Shown piece after piece: positions 61,482 to 64,000 of a stretch of 64,000 nt of DNA (position 1 is the first letter of the stretch; each line of letters opens with the position of its first letter). The stretch comes from CBDANO01 sp965197665 (GTDB taxonomy: Bacteria > Chloroflexota > Dehalococcoidia > Lucifugimonadales > UBA3495): the NCBI GenBank assembly GCA_965197665.1, contig CBDANO010000001.1:1-64000 (forward strand), given 5' to 3'. The notes under the pieces are model-generated. The model was given only the letters and a program-made list of their open reading frames with translations, was not told the DNA's origin and did no database searches. Position numbers and translations under genes: made by a program.

Positions 61482-61723
61482 CGCGCCGGAACGCGACAGC
61501 ATTTGCGCGTCGGCCTCCTCTGTACCCTCGCCGCAAATAGCTTCAACCCTTGGTCGAAGGGACGGGAACGGTCCAAAGCCCCGGCGCTGTTTGCAACACC
61601 CAAGTCTCCGGCGGGTCCAAACAATATGTAGGCCAGGACCGCCCCGTCAGTCCCTTTCTCGACCTTCCCCGGACTTTCCATAAACACACGAGACCCCCGT
61701 TATGGAATTGGAACGAAAACACG

Positions 61724-63235
61724 ATGCCCGATAGGGAAGACGAATTACTACTTAGCCGGCGGGCCAAGCTGCAACATCTGCGGGAAAAAGGGATCGACCC
61801 CTATCCGCCCCGCTTGAATCGTAGCTGTGACGCCGCCACGGCAGTATCGCGCTTCGAGGCGGTGGAGCGGGGCGACGCGCCGGAATCGGCGGCCAAAGAT
61901 CTTGACCTTGCCGGCCGCGTCGTTTCAGTCCGCCTCATGGGGCGGGCCGCCTTCCTGGACCTTCGAGATGGGTCTGGGACCGTGCAGGTCCTGTTGCGTC
62001 AGAACGTCTTGGGGGGCGAGTTCGACCTGCTAAGCGATCTGGACATGGGCGACCATCTGGGGGTTACCGGCAGCATGATTCGCACGCGCACGGGCGAGGT
62101 AACCATCGAGGCCCGTCATCTCACGGTGGCGGCCAAAGGGATGCGCCCCTTACCCGAAAAGTGGCACGGCCTAAGGGACGTGGAAATCAGGTACCGGCAG
62201 CGCTATCTGGACCTGATTTCCAATCCCGAGGTCATGTCCGTCTTCTTCAAGCGCAGCCGGGTAATCAGCAGCATACGCAGGTTCTTCGATGAGCGCGGGT
62301 TCCTGGAAGTGGAAACGCCGATACTGGTGCCCGTCGCCGCCGGCGCTCACGCCAGGCCCTTCGTAACCCACCACAACGCCTTGGACCAGCAGCTTTACCT
62401 TCGTATCGCTACCGAGTTGTACCTGAAGCGATTGATAATCGGCGGCTTCGACAAGGTCTACGAGTTGGGCCGGGTCTTTCGCAACGAGGGCATCGACCAA
62501 GACCATAATCCGGAGTTCACCTTGCTGGAGAGCTACGAGGCCTACGCCGACTATAATCACGTCATGGAGATGGTCGAATCCCTGGTTTCCACCGTGGCCC
62601 AAGACGTAACCGGCTCCCTAACGCTGCCCTACGGAGAGGATACCATCGACTTTACGCCGCCCTGGCGCAGAGTGGGCCTGCGGGAAGAGTTGTGGAACCG
62701 CAGCGGCATCGACATCGACGCCTATCCGGACCATGCCTCCCTGGTAAAGAAGGCCGCCGGGTTGGGTCTGGAGGCCGGCCCCAGGGAGAGCCGGGGGCGC
62801 TTGATCGACAAGCTGATTTCCGTTTTCGTCGAACCCCACCTGGTACAACCCACGTTCTTGATGGACTACCCCGAGGAGATGACCCCTCTGGCCAAGGCCA
62901 AGCCGGGCAGCCCGGGGTACGTGGAGCGATTCGAGGCCTTCGCCGCCGGCACGGAGATCGCCAACTCCTACACCGAGCTTAACGACCCGGCCATACAGCG
63001 GGAACGGTTCGAATCTCAAGAAAGCATCCGGCGGCTCCACCAAGACGAAGAAGTAGACCGGCAGGACGAGGACTTTCTGTTGGCAATGGAATACGGAATG
63101 CCTCCCACCGGGGGCCTGGGGATAGGTATCGACCGGCTGGTGATGTTGATGTCAGACCAGCGGTCCATTCGAGACGTGGTATTGTTCCCGCAGATGCGGT
63201 CGATTACCTCCTCGCCACCGGGCCTGTCCGAATGA
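61724..63235 (+). CDS. lysS: Lysyl-tRNA synthetase (class II)
   Basis: The product is 503 residues from the ATG at 61724; further in-frame upstream sequence lacks family similarity. The OB-fold anticodon domain (LAGRVVSVRLMGRAAFLDLR) is followed by motif 1, motif 2 (YELGRVFRNEGIDQDHNPEF) and motif 3 (GLGIGIDRLVMLMSDQRSIR). It charges tRNA-Lys. The ribosome site is weak. serS follows 56 bp downstream. Confidence 0.96.
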   Translation: MPDREDELLLSRRAKLQHLREKGIDPYPPRLNRSCDAATAVSRFEAVERGDAPESAAKDLDLAGRVVSVRLMGRAAFLDLRDGSGTVQVLLRQNVLGGEFDLLSDLDMGDHLGVTGSMIRTRTGEVTIEARHLTVAAKGMRPLPEKWHGLRDVEIRYRQRYLDLISNPEVMSVFFKRSRVISSIRRFFDERGFLEVETPILVPVAAGAHARPFVTHHNALDQQLYLRIATELYLKRLIIGGFDKVYELGRVFRNEGIDQDHNPEFTLLESYEAYADYNHVMEMVESLVSTVAQDVTGSLTLPYGEDTIDFTPPWRRVGLREELWNRSGIDIDAYPDHASLVKKAAGLGLEAGPRESRGRLIDKLISVFVEPHLVQPTFLMDYPEEMTPLAKAKPGSPGYVERFEAFAAGTEIANSYTELNDPAIQRERFESQESIRRLHQDEEVDRQDEDFLLAMEYGMPPTGGLGIGIDRLVMLMSDQRSIRDVVLFPQMRSITSSPPGLSE

Positions 63236-63291
63236 GGCGCCCGCATTATCGAGGATAATCAAGGCGCCAAGATATATCTAGTGTACATATC

Positions 63292-64000
63292 GTGCTTTCC
63301 ATCGAGCTAATACGGCAAGAGCCGGACCGCGTCCGGCGGGGCCTGGAGGCCCGGGGCGAGTCGGACCCTTTGGCCCGGCTGTTGGAATTGGACGCGGAGA
63401 GACGCCAAGCCATCGCAGTAGGCGACGAGTTGCGGGCCCGGCGCAACCGGGTCAGCCGCAGCGTCGGCCAAGCCCGTTCCTCGGGCCGGGACCCTTCCCC
63501 AGAAATCGTTCAAGAAATGCGCCAAGTGGGAGAGGACATCGACCGGTTGGAGCAGCAGGCCCGCGGCCTGGAAGAGCATATCGACGACATACTATTGAAC
63601 CTACCCAATCTGCCCCTCCCCGAGACGCCTCTGGGACGCAGCGAAGAAGACAACGTCCTAGTCCGCAGTTGGGGGGAGCCGGTTAGCGCGGGCTTTACCC
63701 CCGTTCCCCACTGGGACTTGGGCGAACGGCTGGGCCTCATCGACTTCCAGCGGGGCGTGAAGCTGGCGGGCAGCCGGTTCTATACCATGTTCGGCTTGGG
63801 GGCCAAGCTGGAACGCGCCCTAATATCCTGGATGCTGGACCTCCATGTCCAAGAGCACGGGTACACCGAGGTGATGCTGCCTCTGATGGTGAAGCGGGAA
63901 GCCATGACCGGGTCCGGCAACCTGCCCAAATTCAGCGACAACCTCTATCACGACGAAGAGGACGACCTGTGGCTGATTCCCACGGCCGAGGTGCCCATCA
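63292..64000 (+). CDS. serS: Seryl-tRNA synthetase, N-terminal part (runs off the window)
   Basis: From a GTG at 63292 the frame stays open for 236 codons to the window end. It begins SIELIRQEPDRVRRGLEARG, then a long helical hairpin that holds the tRNA variable arm (RARRNRVSRSVGQARS, then QEMRQVGEDIDRLEQQARGL). NLPNLPLPETPLG, GVKLAGSRFYTMFGLGAKLE and WLIPTAEVPI follow, which is class II synthetase motif territory. It charges serine to tRNAs such as the tRNA-Ser at 24183-24271. Confidence 0.93.
   Translation, partial: MLSIELIRQEPDRVRRGLEARGESDPLARLLELDAERRQAIAVGDELRARRNRVSRSVGQARSSGRDPSPEIVQEMRQVGEDIDRLEQQARGLEEHIDDILLNLPNLPLPETPLGRSEEDNVLVRSWGEPVSAGFTPVPHWDLGERLGLIDFQRGVKLAGSRFYTMFGLGAKLERALISWMLDLHVQEHGYTEVMLPLMVKREAMTGSGNLPKFSDNLYHDEEDDLWLIPTAEVPI

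Overview
The window looks like a chromosome segment of an uncultured member of the Chloroflexota, most like SAR202 or Dehalococcoidia-type bacteria. This is inferred from GC-rich DNA, SAR202-style catabolic genes (an orphan molybdenum hydroxylase subunit, a luciferase-like F420/FMN enzyme, an M19 dipeptidase), a bacterial VLRF1-type release factor, long Thr/Pro-rich lipoprotein linkers, and frequent GTG/TTG starts. No 16S rRNA gene is present, so the assignment is tentative.

Region 1 (1-19100) is an accessory island, almost entirely on the minus strand. A LuxR-type two-component system (614-2499; its regulator carries a one-base frameshift) lies beside a chimeric remnant of two other regulators (2728-3004). 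An array of lipoprotein genes shares the same promoter, leader and signal peptide, joined to unrelated passengers: two HExxH metallopeptidase-like proteins, an LRR fragment, RCC1-like repeat proteins (one fused to an ABC-type amino-acid-binding domain), an ankyrin-repeat protein and one unknown. Array transcription units begin with two palindromic boxes whose centres are always 25 bp apart. A similar single box lies upstream of the kinase gene. A 370-bp near-identical block carrying leader and signal peptide occurs at 8016-8385 and 18228-18597 in front of unrelated passengers.

Region 2 (about 19100-24271) holds a small integrated element: integrase, AlpA-type excisionase, Zot/FtsK-like P-loop ATPase and several small unknown genes, beside the 3' end of an intact tRNA-Ser(GGA). 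A solo IS21-type end sits just outside it.

Region 3 (24672-50981) is mostly core and metabolic. It has a Rieske ferredoxin, lepB, a Fur-family regulator, a VOC protein, queA and folD. A plus-strand catabolic run follows (carboxylesterase, frameshifted molybdenum hydroxylase, epimerase, amidohydrolase stub, M19 dipeptidase, LLM oxidoreductase). Next come a maleate isomerase-like protein, ilvD, a TldD/TldE pair, enoyl-CoA hydratase, and mutS2 overlapping a VLRF1/Vms1-like peptidyl-tRNA hydrolase gene. DinB-like, NIPSNAP, SnoaL-like and ferritin-VIT1 proteins complete it.

Region 4 (51020-57975) is a type III-like restriction-modification operon with a PIN toxin gene between res and mod. Both large genes contain short inverted repeats built from CAGTGGT-type heptamers. 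One of these, a 477-bp element (57185-57661), carries a complete four-helix-bundle gene (23S rRNA intervening-sequence protein family) in the +1 frame of mod. The mod frame stays open across it as a Gly/Ser-rich linker. I consider this the most interesting object here.

Region 5 (58107-64000) returns to core genes: an alpha/beta hydrolase, rplY, a DUF3800 protein, greA, lysS and the start of serS.
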